The position numbers were made by a program, and so were the translations under genes. Positions 13,165 through 25,215 of a stretch of DNA of 64,000 bases are shown here, piece by piece. The DNA is from Rugalucina vietnamica. Taxonomy: Eukaryota > Mollusca > Bivalvia > Lucinida > Lucinidae. Location: the NCBI GenBank assembly GCA_964017185.1, contig OZ024874.1, forward strand, positions 34,076,721 to 34,140,720, in the 5' to 3' direction. A model generated the notes under the pieces. That model was not told the origin of the DNA, did no database searches, and saw only the letters and a list, made by a program, of their open reading frames with translations. Numbering within the stretch: the first letter of the stretch is position 1; every line of letters begins with the position of its first letter.

Positions 13165-14412
13165 TTAGGAGAGTATAAAGACCTGCTGGGTAGCTATAAA
13201 TAGTTCAAACTCATTTCAGCACATGAAAAAGGTACAAGTAGGCAGTGATCAGGAAATATACATGGTTTATAGTAGCACACTGTTACAGGTAAACAAAGCT
13301 CTTGATAATTAGCAATATTTGATGATAATTAAGAGATAATTTTGATTATTTTTCATAAAGCTCTATGTTGTTGGTACTCATTAGCATTGCCTTGCCTTGG
13401 CAATTCTAATGAGTACCAATACCAAAGGTTTTTATTAACAAAATTGTCTTTCAATCATCAACAAATACTCCTCATTATCTAGCCTTCTGTGCAGCATCTT
13501 AAATCTGTTTTGGGCCACCGCCCATTGGGGCCTAAAGAAATAGATGGGCTGCTTTTGCCTCCAGGCAGAGCACACTACTGACTGACCATCTGATTACTGG
13601 TGGAACACTCTGGTTTGAGCCTGCCCAGGAAAAGTGGTTTAAGTCATATCATCCGTACGTACAAGTATTTTTGTGGCTTAGTTGAATGGTTATATTTGAA
13701 GCACTTGTTGGATGTCCTGACATCTTCATTTTGGGTAAAAGTCCCATAAAATGGAGGAAAAGTCCGGACATTACCATTGCTTTTGACTGTTCAAATTTTA
13801 GTTACTTATTTGACTTACTGAAAATATAAAATAAACATCTACAAGGTTCATACAGTATTGAAAAGGCCTTGAATTTTTGAGGTTGTCTTGAAAATGCCTG
13901 AAATTGCATGGGAGGCCCTGAAAAGCCCTTAAATTTCATCTGAGGGGCGTTGAAACCAATATGTTTTGGCCTTAAATCTTATTCTCTGCTTATTTGGTCT
14001 GTGTTCTCTCCAAAAATTTGATTCCCCCCCCCCCATTGAAATCGGTAGCTATTTTCCAATTCTCTTTTTTGACAAACATTCTATTCTTTTCTGTTTTTGG
14101 TAAATAGTAATTATACCTACACGTTAGTCATGCTAGTAGTCATTTATTTTGCAATATCTACCAAAAAACGTCACCATTGTTCTTCTTTTGCGCAGGAAAA
14201 TTGAAAATATGTGTCGTATAAAATTTGCTTGAAAAAGGCCCTAAAAAGGCCTTAAATTTATGTTTGGGAAGTGTGTATGAACTATGATTGAAATAGTTGA
14301 GACAGTTTCTGACTTCAATATCAGTAGACACAAGGACTTATCTACCCTCAAAAAAGATAATCACCTTGTCTGCATCCTCGGTGAATATCTCTTTTTCAGA
14401 TAGATAAAGCCT
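13165..14412 (+). repeat. Dispersed repeat R1, copy 2 (longest)
   Basis: It opens with GACCTGCTGGGTAGCTATAAATAG..GAACTCATTTCAG, passes a CAATTCTAATGAGTACCAAT block and GCCCATTGGGGCCTAAAG (13521), and ends in an imperfect inverted repeat (about 14333-14410, TTATCTACC..GATAGATAA). A segment at 13840-14290 (AAGGCCTTGAATTTTTGAGG..) has short diverged duplications and may be a separate insertion. No reading frame. Confidence 0.65.
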
Positions 14413-14415
14413 TTT

Positions 14416-15475
14416 TAGCTCAAGAGCCATTAGGCTCACAAGGTGAGCTTATAGTATACCCATGCTTCGTTGTCCGTCTTAGTCCTCGTTGTTGTTGTCA
14501 TCGTTCACACTTTTCAATCATCTTCTTCTCTGAAACCGCTTGGCCAATCAAATTCAAATTTCATGTGGAGCATCCTTAGGATGGGGGAATGAAAGTGTAT
14601 ATAAATGGTCCAGGTCACATGACCAAGATGGCCACCAGGGCTATAAATAGCAAAAACCTTTAAAAATCTTCTTCTCTAGAACCAGAAGGCCTATGATTTT
14701 GAAACTTGGCAAGAAGCATCAGGCAATGGAGCTCTACAAAGTTTGTATAAATCATGACCCTGGGATGACCTTGAACTTTTTTACGACAAGGTCAACTTAG
14801 GTTGCCCATGCATTTGAATGGGAAAAAAATAGGAAAATGTCATTTAATGGCAGAAAACTTGCTAGGAATGAGCAAATGGACAGAAGATTTATGCTTATGC
14901 TAATTTTTTTTAAGCCCAGGGGTTGTCTGCGTGTGCCCCAGAGCTATATACATGTAATATGACCCAAATATTTGAACACCTTTTTCTCTGAAACAGCATG
15001 GCCAATCAAAGCCAAACTTTATGTGGAGCATCCTCAGGAAGAGTGAATGAAAGTTTGCATAAATAGTCATGGTCACATGACCAAGATGACCACCATGGCT
15101 ATATAACTAACAAAAATCTTCTTCAGAAGCAGGAGGCCTATGATTTTGAAACTTGGCATGAAGCGTCAAGGAATGGAGGTCTACAAAATTTGTATAAATC
15201 ATGACCTTGACCTATTTTACGGCAGGGTCAACTTAGGTCGCCCATGCATTTTAATGGGGGAAATTGTTAAAATGTCATTTGAAGGGCAAAACTTGCAGTA
15301 AATTGGCAAATGGACTGAATTTTCATGATTTGAAAAGACATTGACTCATGGGGTTATTCTGACCCTGCCCTGGGGTTATAGACATGCTTATACCATTGTA
15401 GTCAAACAAGTTTATTAGTATATTTCTAAGGTCTCAGGTGAGCGTTTATAGGACGATTGGTCCTCTCGTGTTGTA
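14416..15475 (+). mobile_element. T2 element (AGCTCACCTGAG family), complete copy
   Basis: The start TTTTTAGCTCAAGAGCCATTA is followed by the inverted AGGCTCACAAGGTGAGCTT. The core has two ~500-bp units, each with TCTGAAACCGCTTGGCCAAT, GGTCACATGACCAAGATGG and ATCATGACCCTGGGATGACC. The end is GGTCTCAGGTGAGCG followed by the stem-loop GGACGATTGGTCC. AGCTCACCTGAG at the 5' end and CTCAGGTGAGC at the 3' end form subterminal inverted repeats. No protein. Other copies are listed separately. Confidence 0.75.
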
Positions 15476-15965
15476 TGACTGAACAAAATCCTTTCTCCTG
15501 ATTGGCTCATTATGACAACAAAATCCTTTCTCCTGATTGACTCATTCAGTATTAACAAATCCTTATATTTTTCTGAAACTAGACCAACTAGACCAATCTG
15601 TTGAAAACTAGATCAAACCGTTTCCTGAAGGTTTATATATTTAACAGGTTTATATTTACCTCCAAACATCCATATTACCCTTCTGAGTACACAAAAATAA
15701 CATCAGCATGAAATTGACATGATTTGGTGTATGTATATAAAAAACTGCCAGGTAGCTGTAAATAGTCTGAACTCAGTTCAGTGCATGAAATCTACAGTTC
15801 AGTGCATGAAATCTACATGATTTGCAGTAATACTAATAAAGGTAAACAAAGCTGTAGATAATGAGGTATATTTGGATATGTTTAAGGGACAAATTATTTT
15901 AATAAAACCCCATGTTGTTGGTACTCATTGGAATTGCCTTGCTGTACCCATTACATATAATAGGT
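15476..15965 (+). repeat. Dispersed repeat R1, copy 3 (partial)
   Basis: It carries TCCTTTCTCCTGATTGGCTCATT (duplicated in short tandem at 15486 and 15522), the TTTCCTGAAGGTT block and GCCAGGTAGCTGTAAATAGTC. Both ends are cut by T2 elements. Confidence 0.65.
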
Positions 15966-17490
15966 TTTTTAGCTCACCTGAGCCGTTAGGCTCACAAGGT
16001 GAGCATATAGAATGGCCATGATCCGGCGTCCATCCATCGTCCGTCTGTCGTCGTCATCCACCATATTCAAAGATCTTCTTCTCTGAAACCGCTTGGCCAA
16101 ATCTTATATGAAGCATCTATAAAAAGGGGGAACCAATGTGTATATAAGAAATCCAGGTCACATGACCAAAATGGCCACCATGCCCATATATGGTAAAAAC
16201 ACTTCAAAAATCTTCTTCTCCGAAACAGGAGGACCGATTTCAACAAAACTTGGGATGAAGCATCGATGGCTCAAGCATGCAGGCTGTCAACTGATTCCTA
16301 TATTCCTATTAAACTCCTATATTTTATGTCCAAATCCTATATTTTTAAGCACCTCCTATATTCCTATAAGTTCTCCTATATTTTGAAAATATTTCCTATA
16401 TTTTTAGGAAAATTTGTTGCCGATGAATATATATTAAAAAGTAGTGCTCTGAGACTGCCTTTTGCCTCTTTATTTTTCATTCTTTATTTTTTAAAATAAA
16501 ATCATATTCATACTGTTTATTAAATAGTGCATAAAATTTAATGGTCATTATGTCCCATGTCCCATTCTCATAAAAATTAATAAATTATACATATATCCTA
16601 GTTTCCATGAAAGTTGTCATGTTTTTATATTGTGTCTTTTTTATTTGTTTTCTTTCTTCCTTTGCCTTAATTTTGTGGTAAATTGATGCAACTGTACAGT
16701 GTACAATTGATCCCAGGAAAGGCTGAGATCACAGAAGACAAGGGTATGTACTCTAGAGCTTCTGGGGGCCTACGCGGCCCCCAGACCCCCGCCTAATTAC
16801 ATACAGTACATGTATTATTAACATTCTGTTTCTACATTATGGTCCTTGAAAAATCAGCTATGATTCAGAGGTGTGGATTTATTTTATCTTTGAGAAACAA
16901 TATGATAACTCACTCTTTCACTATGAAAATTTTATATTTTTTACTATTATAAATGATCAGTTTGAAAAATAAAAGTAGGTCTAAGTAGTAGAGAAAAAGT
17001 TGACCTTAGTTTTTCTGTTTATTCTTTGTATATATATATTTTCAATGAAATTCTGTGAGAGTCAGCTAATGGGCCTGTGAAGTATCACTGTCCTGCATAA
17101 TGCTTCATCACATGAATGATCACCTGTCTGGATTGTGATGCTTTGGAACTGAATGGTTACTTTATCTAGATATTTTAGACATTAATTAATGTAGAAAAAG
17201 TGAGTGTACTGTGGAGGTAAGGATTGTTAGTATAAGAGCATAGAATGAAGCGATTTTCACGATAAAACTCCTATATTTTCCCCTTAAAATGAGCTAAAAC
17301 CTCCTATATTTCCTAGAAAAATTTCCTATATAAACTCCTATATTTTTTACAAGACTTGGTTGATAGCCTGAGCATGTCATTTAAAGGGAAAATTTTGCAG
17401 AAAATGGGCAGTAGGACTGAATATCAATGATTCTGAAAATAATTGCACCCCAGGGGCTCATCTGCCCCCACCTCGTTGCAATATACATGT
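15966..17490 (+). mobile_element. T2 element split by TIR transposon copy 2
   Basis: The 5' end TTTTTTAGCTCACCTGAGCCGTTAGGCTCAC is at 15963-15995. The core breaks at 16273, resumes at 17371 (TCATTTAAAGGGAAAATTTTGC) and fades near 17490 into R1 without a 3' terminal stem-loop. It is therefore 3'-truncated or recombined. Confidence 0.7.
16280..17370 (+). mobile_element. Non-autonomous TIR DNA transposon, copy 2
   Basis: The ends are CAGGCTGTCAAC and GTTGATAGCCTG (one mismatch to the 12-bp repeat). The target duplication is AGCATG (16274-16279, 17371-17376). The 1091-bp body is closely similar to 1403-2561 but lacks the long T-run and has an 11-12 bp insertion near 16730 (ACAGAAGACAAG) plus a GC-rich CTACGCGGCCCCCAGA stretch at 16770. 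No transposase. Confidence 0.9.
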
Positions 17491-18735
17491 TTGTTATATG
17501 ACTGAAGAAAATCCTGTTCTCTGATTGGCTCGTTCAATTTTAATAAATCCTAATATTTGCTTGAAAACAAGACCAAACTGATGAAAACCAGATCAAACCA
17601 GTTTCTTGAGGTTAATTATTTTGACAGTTTTTTTTTCTATATTAACTTCCAAAATCTATATTACCCTCCTGAGTACTCAAAATTATCATCACCATGAAAT
17701 CAGCATGGGCTAGGTGAAATTGACATGATTTGCTGTATGTGTATAAAACCTGCCAGTTAGCTATAAATAGCCTGAACTTCAGTTCATGAAATCTACATGC
17801 TCTGCAGTAACAAACATTTACAGGTAAACAAAGCACTAGATAATTAGGTGTATTTGGTGATAATTAAAGGATAAATTTGTTTATTTTTCATAAGACCCTA
17901 TGTTCTTGGTATTCATTGGAATTGTCTAGCTGTGGTGATTTTTATGAGTACCCATAACATTGGTTTTATTAAGAACTATCAAAATTATTTTTCCATTATA
18001 ATCAATTGCTCCTCGTTATCTAGCCCTCTTTCACATCTGTTATGATTTTGTTCATTTATTTCTTTTAATGAAAATATCAAATAGACATTAAAACAGTGGA
18101 AAAGTCATATAACAAAACAGTTATTGACTTCAATTTCGGTAGATATATAGAGGATATTCAAGTTTTTGGAGTGAATATGAGTTTTATTTCATTGAGTGAA
18201 GTGAAAAATTTTTATATTTCATGAGTGCCGAAGGCACGAATGAAATATATAATTTTTCACTTCACGAGATGAAATAAAACTCATATTCACGACAAAAACT
18301 TGAATTTTCTTTTTATTATATTGCATGTAGTCATTGTAACGTTGCGCGCTAAAGCATATGACGTCAAAATCTTAAATGACGTCATTACGTCACGTCATTA
18401 CGTCGCTATTGTGTGTGAACGTTCATTGCGTCAACAATAGCATAGATTATAAAATTTAGCTATGTATAAATTAGAAATGAAACGGTGGAATCGTAATTTG
18501 CGTATTCCCAAATCTTATATTTTCACATGTGAAAATATAACTTTTTTATATTTTCACATGTGAAAATATAACTTTTTCAAATATTGGTTATATTTAATAC
18601 ATATTTCTCTATATTTCATCACTTGCCATATAATAAAAGGATTTATCTACCCTCAAAAGTGATATTCACCTTGGCCTGCGGCCTCGGTGAATATCACTTT
18701 CGCAGGTAGATAAATCCTTATATCTAACTCATTGA
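17490..18735 (+). repeat. Dispersed repeat R1, copy 4, ending in a palindrome
   Basis: The R1 modules CTCTGATTGGCTCGTTCAATTTT, GCCAGTTAGCTATAAATAGCC and TTGACTTCAATTTCGGTAGA are followed, after a nested hairpin element (about 18143-18626), by a palindrome at 18636-18723. Its arms read AAGGATTTATCTACC...GGTAGATAAATCCTT. The same terminal palindrome, degenerate, ends copy 2. The palindrome therefore looks like a real terminus of R1. Confidence 0.65.
18143..18626 (+). mobile_element. Hairpin element H2, copy 1 (~480 bp)
   Basis: An inverted repeat with ~65-bp arms (about 18155-18298) is centred on GTGCC-GAA-GGCAC at 18226-18238. A ~320-bp tail follows with repeated TGACGTCA-like words (18360-18402), a tandem duplicated TTTTCACATGTGAAAATATAAC and the end CACTTGCCATATAATA. 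It interrupts R1. Copy 2 is at 61782-62245. Exact target duplication is obscured by ATA-rich edges. No coding potential. Confidence 0.8.
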
Positions 18736-18981
18736 AGTCAATAATTGTATATTATTACCCAACCTACTATATACAGAGTAATAGCATATTTTTCGCTATA
18801 TCATGAGTTGGCCTCTGACCGGTCCATAGTTTTGGATATAACATTAGATAAATGTAATTAAATGGGGATGAAACTTGCTGGGAGTATGCAAATGGGCAGA
18901 AGATTTATGTTTATTAATGTTTTTATAAACAATATATTTACTATATGTTTTCTTGGTATAAGTACCTTAGTGTCATTTTAG

Positions 18982-19720
18982 TTTTTAGCTCGCCTGTACG
19001 AAAGTACAGGAAGAGCTATTGCTATCACCCCGGCGTCGGCGTTGGCGTTGGCGTTCGCGTTGCTCAAATGTTAAAGATCTTGAACATGTGGATGGATCAA
19101 GTTGATACTTTGCATGTTGGTAGATATTGTTTTGAAGTTTTATGCAGTACCATCATGACCCACCCTAGGTGACCTTGAGGTCAAGGTCACAGACTTAGAA
19201 ATTTTGTGTTAAAGTTTCTGGTTAAAGTTTTTATAAGTCTATATCTCTTGAACATGATGATGGATCAAGTTGATACTTTGCATGTGAGTAGATATTGGTC
19301 TGAAGTTGTATGCAGTACCATCATGACCCACCTAGGTGACCTTGAGGTCAAGGTCACAGACTTAGAAATTTTGTGTTAAAGTTTTTGGTTAAAGTTTTTA
19401 TAAGTCTATATCTCTTGAACATGTTGATGAATTAAGTTTATACTTTGCATGTTGGTAGATATTGGTCTCAAGTTTTATGCAGTACCATAATGACCCTTCC
19501 TTGGGGACCTTGAGGTCAAGGTCATGGACTTTGAAATTTTGTGATAAAGTTTTGGTTTAACTTTTTATAAGTATATTTGTCTTGAACATATAGATGTATC
19601 GAGTTGATACTTTGCTGCACCATCACGGCCCACTTGAGGTTAGGTCATGGGTCATAGATTTTAATAGATTTAGCGACAAAGCACAAGTCAGGCGAGCTAC
19701 GCTGTCCTGCGACAGCCCTC
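18982..19720 (+). mobile_element. T1 element, copy 2
   Basis: It starts TTTTTAGCTCGCCTG with the hairpin CCTGTAC-GAAA-GTACAGG (18993-19010). The core is about 3.5 tandem units of ~170 bp (CTTGAACATG.TGATGGATCAAG ... GACCTTGAGGTCAAGGTCA). It ends CAGGCGAGC (19690) then GCTGTCCTGCGACAGC (19701-19716). It is the intact counterpart of 8651-13162 and defines both ends. Confidence 0.75.
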
Positions 19721-20047
19721 GGTTTATGGAGTGGGAATTTCTTTCTGTTTGCGCCATTTCCTGACCATTGCCTACTTGTACCTTTTTGTCCCCATGGGGT
19801 TGTCTGCCCCTTATTTTTTATTTTTTTATTTTTTTTGGGGGGAGGGGGTTGCATAATATGCAGTGGTCAGGAATAAAATACTGAAGTGTGCATATAATCT
19901 GATAAATACATTTTGGAAATTCTGTCCTTAGAAAATATTGCTTTGCCACGTTAAAATATTGTTTGATTTTGTCGATAAAGAAACTCCCTATTTCAGACCC
20001 AAACCTCCCTACCAAAAATTTCAAATCTCCCTATTTGGCATCCAAGA

Positions 20048-20750
20048 TGTATCACATATATGCTGTCCTGGGGTTATATAGATGCATATGACCATAATAT
20101 TCAAACATCTTATCTGAAACTGCTTGGCCAATCAAGCTAAACTTTATTTGGAGCATCGTTAGGCAGGAGGAATGAAAGTTTGTATAAATGGTCAAGATCA
20201 CATGACCCAAGATGGCCACCATGGACATAAATAGCAAAAACCTTTAAAAATTTCTTCTTCAGAACCAGAAGGCGTATGATTTTGAAACTTGGCATGAAGC
20301 ATCACGGAATGGAGCTCTACAAAATTTATATAAATCATGACCCTGTGATGACCTTGACCTATTTTACCGCAAGGTCAACATAGGTCACCCATGCATTTAA
20401 ATGGGGAAAATTGTTAAAAGATCATTTGAAGCGAAAAACTTGAAGTACATGTAAATGGGAAAATGGACAGTCGATTTATGATTTTGAAAAAGAAATTGTC
20501 CCCAGGTGTTGGTCTGCCGGGCTCTGCCCCCTCTCCAGGGCAATATACAAAAGTCATGTATATTATTATAATATTCAAAGATTTTCGTTTCTGAAACGTT
20601 CCCAATAAAATTGAAATTTTATTTGAAGCGTCTATAGGAAGGGGATACCAATGTGTAAATTAATAATCCAGATCACATGTCCAAGATGGCCGCCATACCC
20701 ATATATGGTAAAAATCCAAACTACTTTTGACTCTCAGGTGAGTCGGCCTA
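20048..20750 (+). mobile_element. T2 element, 5'-truncated
   Basis: It enters mid-core (GGGGTTATATAGATGCATATGACC), carries CTGCTTGGCCAATCAAGC and TCACATGACCCAAGATGGCC blocks, and ends GACTCTCAGGTGAGTCGGCC. The AGCTCACC 5' end is missing. The 260-bp stretch before it (19725-20047) shows only a poly-T/G-rich tract and no gene. Confidence 0.65.
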
Positions 20751-20929
20751 CTTGTTTTATTTCTGATGTAAATGTTGTACATTTTAGGATATTAGACTGA
20801 AAACTGATCATGATTTCTTACCAAAATCTTTGGCTGGTGGAGCCAGATGGAAGCCAAAACACGGTAAATTGGTCAGGGAAAAATGAATTTTGGTCAGTTA
20901 AAAGTCAGAGAAAAGTCAGGGAATTTCAT

Positions 20930-21265
20930 TTCAGTCAAAGAGTGGTTACCCTGGTCATGCCCTTATATGGTAAAACCCTTTCAAATCTTCTCTGGAACCA
21001 GGGGACTGATTTTAACAAAACTTGGCAATTGTAGCATTGGGTAGTGGGTACTTGAGTACTACAATGTGTACAGGATATATGACCTTGTGATGACCTTGAC
21101 CTATTTTATGGCTTAGGTCGCACCCTAAAATGGACCCCAGTGGCTCATCTGTCCCTGCCCTTGGGCTATATACATGTATATGACCATAATAGTCAAACAA
21201 ATTTATTGGTATATATCCCAGATCTCAGGTGAGTGTTTACTGGACCATTGGTCGTCTGGTTGTAC
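20930..21265 (+). mobile_element. T2 element, 3' fragment
   Basis: It holds the 3' part of a T2 core (GTCATGCCCTTATATGGTAAAACCC, CTTGTGATGACCTTGACC). It ends AGATCTCAGGTGAGTGTTTACTGGACCATTGGTC, where GGACCATTGGTC is the terminal stem-loop. Confidence 0.7.
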
Positions 21266-21836
21266 ATGTCGAAGACAGCTTCTTGTCTGATCGGACTGCT
21301 CATGATAAATACGCATAAGTTAAATACCATTGTAACAAACATTAACACATACAAAAGATGCAGAAGTTTCTTTCAAGCCAGATCAATAATAAGCCATCCA
21401 GCAATGATCGATGCAAACCAGTTGAAGGGGCAATATATTTTGCAACATTAAGGGGTGTTACTTTTGATGCAGAGCTGTAGATCTGCCATTCTACTACACT
21501 CCAAAATGGTTGTAGGCAAAGTGCATTGCAAGTGCTCATTTCTGAGATGAACTTTCAATTGCACTCAGTTTGATTCAGGTGGTGAGCATGTGAAGGAATA
21601 TGAGGGGTGAGGTCAAGAGGTTGGGGAAGGGGCTACCAGCCAGAGGTTATTAAGGCACTTTTTCTAGTGCTATAAATTTTCCATTATCATATTACTACAA
21701 CATGACTTTACTTAAAATAATACAATATATATATCTTTGAACGTCAAAGCTGGTTTTAAAATGAGGTTGTACTCCTATTTGAAGATGCATTGTATTTTAA
21801 GGGTTAATGAAAAGTACTATATTTGTCTATTTTCAG

Positions 21837-21893
21837 TGGAACACTCAGATATTGAGGATATTTTAGACAATGACAGCAGTGAGGATGCTTTAT
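21837..21893 (+). pseudogene. Orphan exon-like segment (acidic peptide)
   Basis: A good 3' splice site (TTTGTCTATTTTCAG, ending about 21836) is followed by a frame reading roughly EHSDIEDILDNDSSEDAL and then a stop. The peptide is strongly acidic. Acidic D/E/S-rich stretches of this kind occur near the N-termini of piggyBac-type transposases, but also in many nuclear proteins. No upstream or downstream exon is visible and a minisatellite begins at once. Family is not recognised; it could be a captured exon, a transposase remnant or chance. Confidence 0.25.
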
Positions 21894-22740
21894 GACAGGA
21901 TCAGGGTGATTTATGACAAGATTGGGATGCACTCCTACAGGACAAGGATGAGCTCTGACAGGATCAAGGTGCTCTCTGACAGGATCAGGATGCACTCTGA
22001 CAGGATTGTCATGATTGGGATGTACTCTGACAGGCTTGGTATGCACTCCTACAGGACAAGGATAAGCTCTGACAGGATCAGGGTACTCTCTGACAGGATC
22101 AGGATGTACTCTGACAGGATTGTCATGATTGGGATGTACTCTGACAGGCTTGGTATGCACTCCTACAGGACAAGGATAAGCTCTGACAGGATCAGGGTGC
22201 TCTCTGACAGGATCTGGATGTACTCTGATAGGACAACGAGGAGCTCTGACAGGATCAGGGTGCTATCTGACAGGATCCTGACAGCATAGGAAAACAACTT
22301 GACATGACACTCTGACAGAATACCCTCTGATAGGACTTGAATGATGCTCTGACATGAGCCATAATCAAGATGCACTCTAACAGGATCAAGATATACTCTG
22401 AATGCTCTGACATGATCACGATCCACCCTGAAAGGATCAGGCTGTTCTCTGACAGGATTGGGATGCTCTATGACCGGATCAGGATGCTCTCTGACCAGAT
22501 CAGGATGAGTGCTGACAGTATGTACTCTGACAGGATCAGTATGTTCTCTAACAGGATCAGAACGAGTGCTGACGGGGTCAGGATGCACTCTGACATGATC
22601 AGGATGTTCTGTTACAGGATCAGGATGAGTGCTGACAGTGTCAGGATGCACGATAGGATCAGGATGCACTCTTACAGGATAGGGATGATGTCTGACAGGA
22701 TCAGCATGCCACAGCAAACTGGATTGATAAGTTTCAAGAG
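21890..22740 (+). repeat. 21-bp minisatellite (CTCTGACAGGATCAGGATG) with higher-order repeat
   Basis: About 40 diverged copies of a 21-bp unit, CTCTGACAGGATCAGGATGYA, span 850 bp. Within it a 114-bp block repeats (TGTCATGATTGGGATG at 22007 and 22121). Because 21 is divisible by three, long open frames exist on both strands (D-R-I-R-M-x-S repeats on plus, H-P-D-P-V-R-x on minus). They are by-products of the repeat, not evidence of genes. Confidence 0.9.
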
Positions 22741-22799
22741 ACATAGAAATCACCAAAGGTGAGAACTCAAGAATGGTGATTATATGGACATTGTCAGTT

Positions 22800-25215
22800 G
22801 TTAGCTCACCTGAGTCGAAGGTTCACAAGGTGAGCTTATAGTATAGTAGCTGAGCCGGCTTCCATGTGTCCGTCCATCCGTGCGTCCATTCACGTTTTCA
22901 AATTAAATATCTGTAAGACAACAAGGCCAGTCGTGATCAAATTTTATCCAAAGCATGATTGAGGAGAGGGAAAGGTTGTGTAAGGTTTTGAGCTAGGTCC
23001 GATAAGAACTCTGGTTTCCATGGCAACAGATAGCTTCCATAGATTTACAATGAGAAAAACATAAAAAATATTCTCCGAAATCATATGGCCCAAGGGTGTC
23101 ATGGGAAAAACATTTTAAAAATCTTCTCCCAAACCACGAGGCCCAGAGCTTTCATATTTTGTATGTAGCAATCTGTAGTGGTCCTTTTTATAAATCATGC
23201 AAACCATGCCCCCCTGGGGTCAAAAATGGCACCGCCCCAGGGGTCATTAGCTCCCATAGACTTACAATGGGAGAACATTAAAAAATCTCCTTTGAAACCA
23301 CAAGGCACAGGGCTTCCCTATTTTGTGTGTAACAATGTATAGTGGTCCTATTTATAAATTCTGCCAACCGTGCCCCTGCGGTCCATACAGGCCACGTCCC
23401 GGGGGCGTCATGGGAAACTTCTCCCAAACCATAAGGCCCAGAGCTTTCATATTCTGTGTGTAGCAATGTGTAGTGGTCCTCTTTATAAATCCTGCAAACC
23501 ATGCCCCTGGGGTCAAAAATGGCACCGCCCTGGGGGGTCATTAGCTCCCATAGACTTACAATGGGAAAACATAAAAAAAATCTTATCTGAAACCACAAGG
23601 CACAGGGCTTTCCTATTTTGTGTGTAGCAATTTATAGTGGTCATCTTTATAAATTCTGCCAACCATGCCCCTGGGGTCCATACAGGCCACGTCCCGGGGT
23701 GTCATGGGAAACTTCTCCCAAACCATAAGGCCCAGAGCTTTCATATTCTGTGTGTAGCAATGTGTAGTGGTCCTCTTTATAAATCCTGCCAACCATGCCC
23801 CTGGGGTCAAAATGGCCCCGCCCCGGGATCATTAGCTCTCATAGACTTACAATGGGAAAAAAACAACAAAAAATCTACTTCACCGAAATCACAAGGCCCA
23901 AAGCTTTCATATTTTGTGTGTAGCAATGTATAGTGGTCCTCTTTATAAATCCTGCCAACCGAGCCCCTGGGGTCCATACTGGCCCTGCCCGGGGGCTTCA
24001 TGGGAAAAACATAAAACAATCTTCTTCTCCGAAACCACATGGCTAAGAGCTTTCTTATTTTGTGTGTAGCAATGTATAGTGGTCCTCTTTATAAATCCTG
24101 CCAGCCATGCCCCTGGGGTCAAAAATGGCCCCGCCCCAGGGGTCATTAGCTCCCATAGACTTACCATGGGAAAAACATAAAAAAATCTTGTCCAAAACCA
24201 AAAGGCCAGAGCTTTCATATTTTGGGTGTAGCAATGTATAGTTGTCCTCTTTGTAAATCCTGCTAACCGTGCCCCAGGGATCCATACAGGCCCCGCCTTG
24301 AGGGCATCATTATCTGCCATAGGCTTATAATGGAAAATACATGAAAACTATCTTCTCTGAAACCACAACAGCCAAAGCTTTTATATTTGGAAAGCAGCAT
24401 TGTTATGCGGAGCTTTACATAAATCCTGCCAAGCATGCCCCTGGGGTCAGAAATGGCTCCTCCCTGGAGGTCTTTAGCAACCATAGACTTACAATGGAAC
24501 AAACATAAAAAATCTTCTTCTTTGAACCCCGGGGGAGTCATCATCTGCATCATACATGCAAAAATCTTCTTCTCTGAAACTACAAGAGCAAAAATTTCTA
24601 TATTAGGTATGCAGCATTAATATTTGGAGCTTTACATAAATCCTGCGGGGGGGGGGGGTCAATAGCTCCCATAGACTTACAATTAGAAAAACATAAAAAA
24701 ACATCTTCTTCTCCGAAACCACATGGCCCAGTGCTTTCATATTTTGTTTGGAGCGATGTATAGTACTCCTCTTCTTTATAAATCATGCCAACGGTGCCCC
24801 TGGGGTCCATACAGGCCACACACCCCAGGCATGTCATTATCTACCATAGACTTATAATGGAAATACATGGAAAAAAATCTTCTCTTCAACCGCATGACAC
24901 CAAGCTTGTATATTTGATATGCAACAATGTCATGTGGAGCTCTACATAAATCCTGCCAATCATGCCCCTGGGGTCAAATATGGTCCAACCCCAAGGGTCA
25001 TTAGAGGACCCTGACCTTGTATGATGATTTTTTCAAGTGAACCAAAATGGCGGACAAGACGATACACAATCCAGACAAGAGTTCTTCTGCTGATGTAAGT
25101 AGAGTTTCAAGGTCACATGACCAAGATGGCCACCATGCCCATACATGGTAAAAAAAAACAACTACTTTGTCCAGTGACTGTACTTGTTGACTCTCAGGTG
25201 AGCGATCGTTGCCCT
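22800..25215 (+). mobile_element. T2 element with expanded internal tandem array
   Basis: The 5' end TTAGCTCACCTGAGTCGAAGG is at 22801 with its inverted partner CACAAGGTGAGCTT, followed by a GTCCGTCCATCCGTGCGTCC microsatellite-like run. The centre is the array at 23090-24960. The 3' part has AAGGTCACATGACCAAGATGG (25108) and ends GACTCTCAGGTGAGCG (25190). The usual ~500-bp T2 core has been replaced or expanded by a ~150-bp repeat. Confidence 0.7.
23090..24960 (+). repeat. Tandem array, ~150-bp unit with dimeric organisation
   Basis: The word TTTCATATTTTGTGTGTAGC recurs about 12 times (near 23152, 23313, 23448, 23610, 23742, 23906, 24052, 24213, 24378, 24597, 24737, 24908). Spacing alternates about 161 and 134 bp in the first part, so the local unit is a ~295-bp dimer. 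Each unit includes CATGCCCCTGGGGTC and ATTAGCTCCCATAGACTTACAATGG. Divergence increases towards the 3' end. Minus-strand frames of 60-125 residues are artefacts of the repeat. Confidence 0.85.

Noticed and set aside
21804-22756. Long open frames on both strands with repeats like HPDPVRE and SDRIRM
   Set aside because: They are the necessary result of a 21-bp (multiple of three) minisatellite; open in several frames, no start context or domain.
23096-24837. Series of 60-125-residue frames with repeated KEDHYTLLHT on the minus strand
   Set aside because: They follow the ~150-bp tandem array and drift with unit length; not coding.
23090-24960. CRISPR-like regular spacing of a repeated word
   Set aside because: Units are contiguous diverged repeats without unique spacers, in a eukaryotic repeat context.
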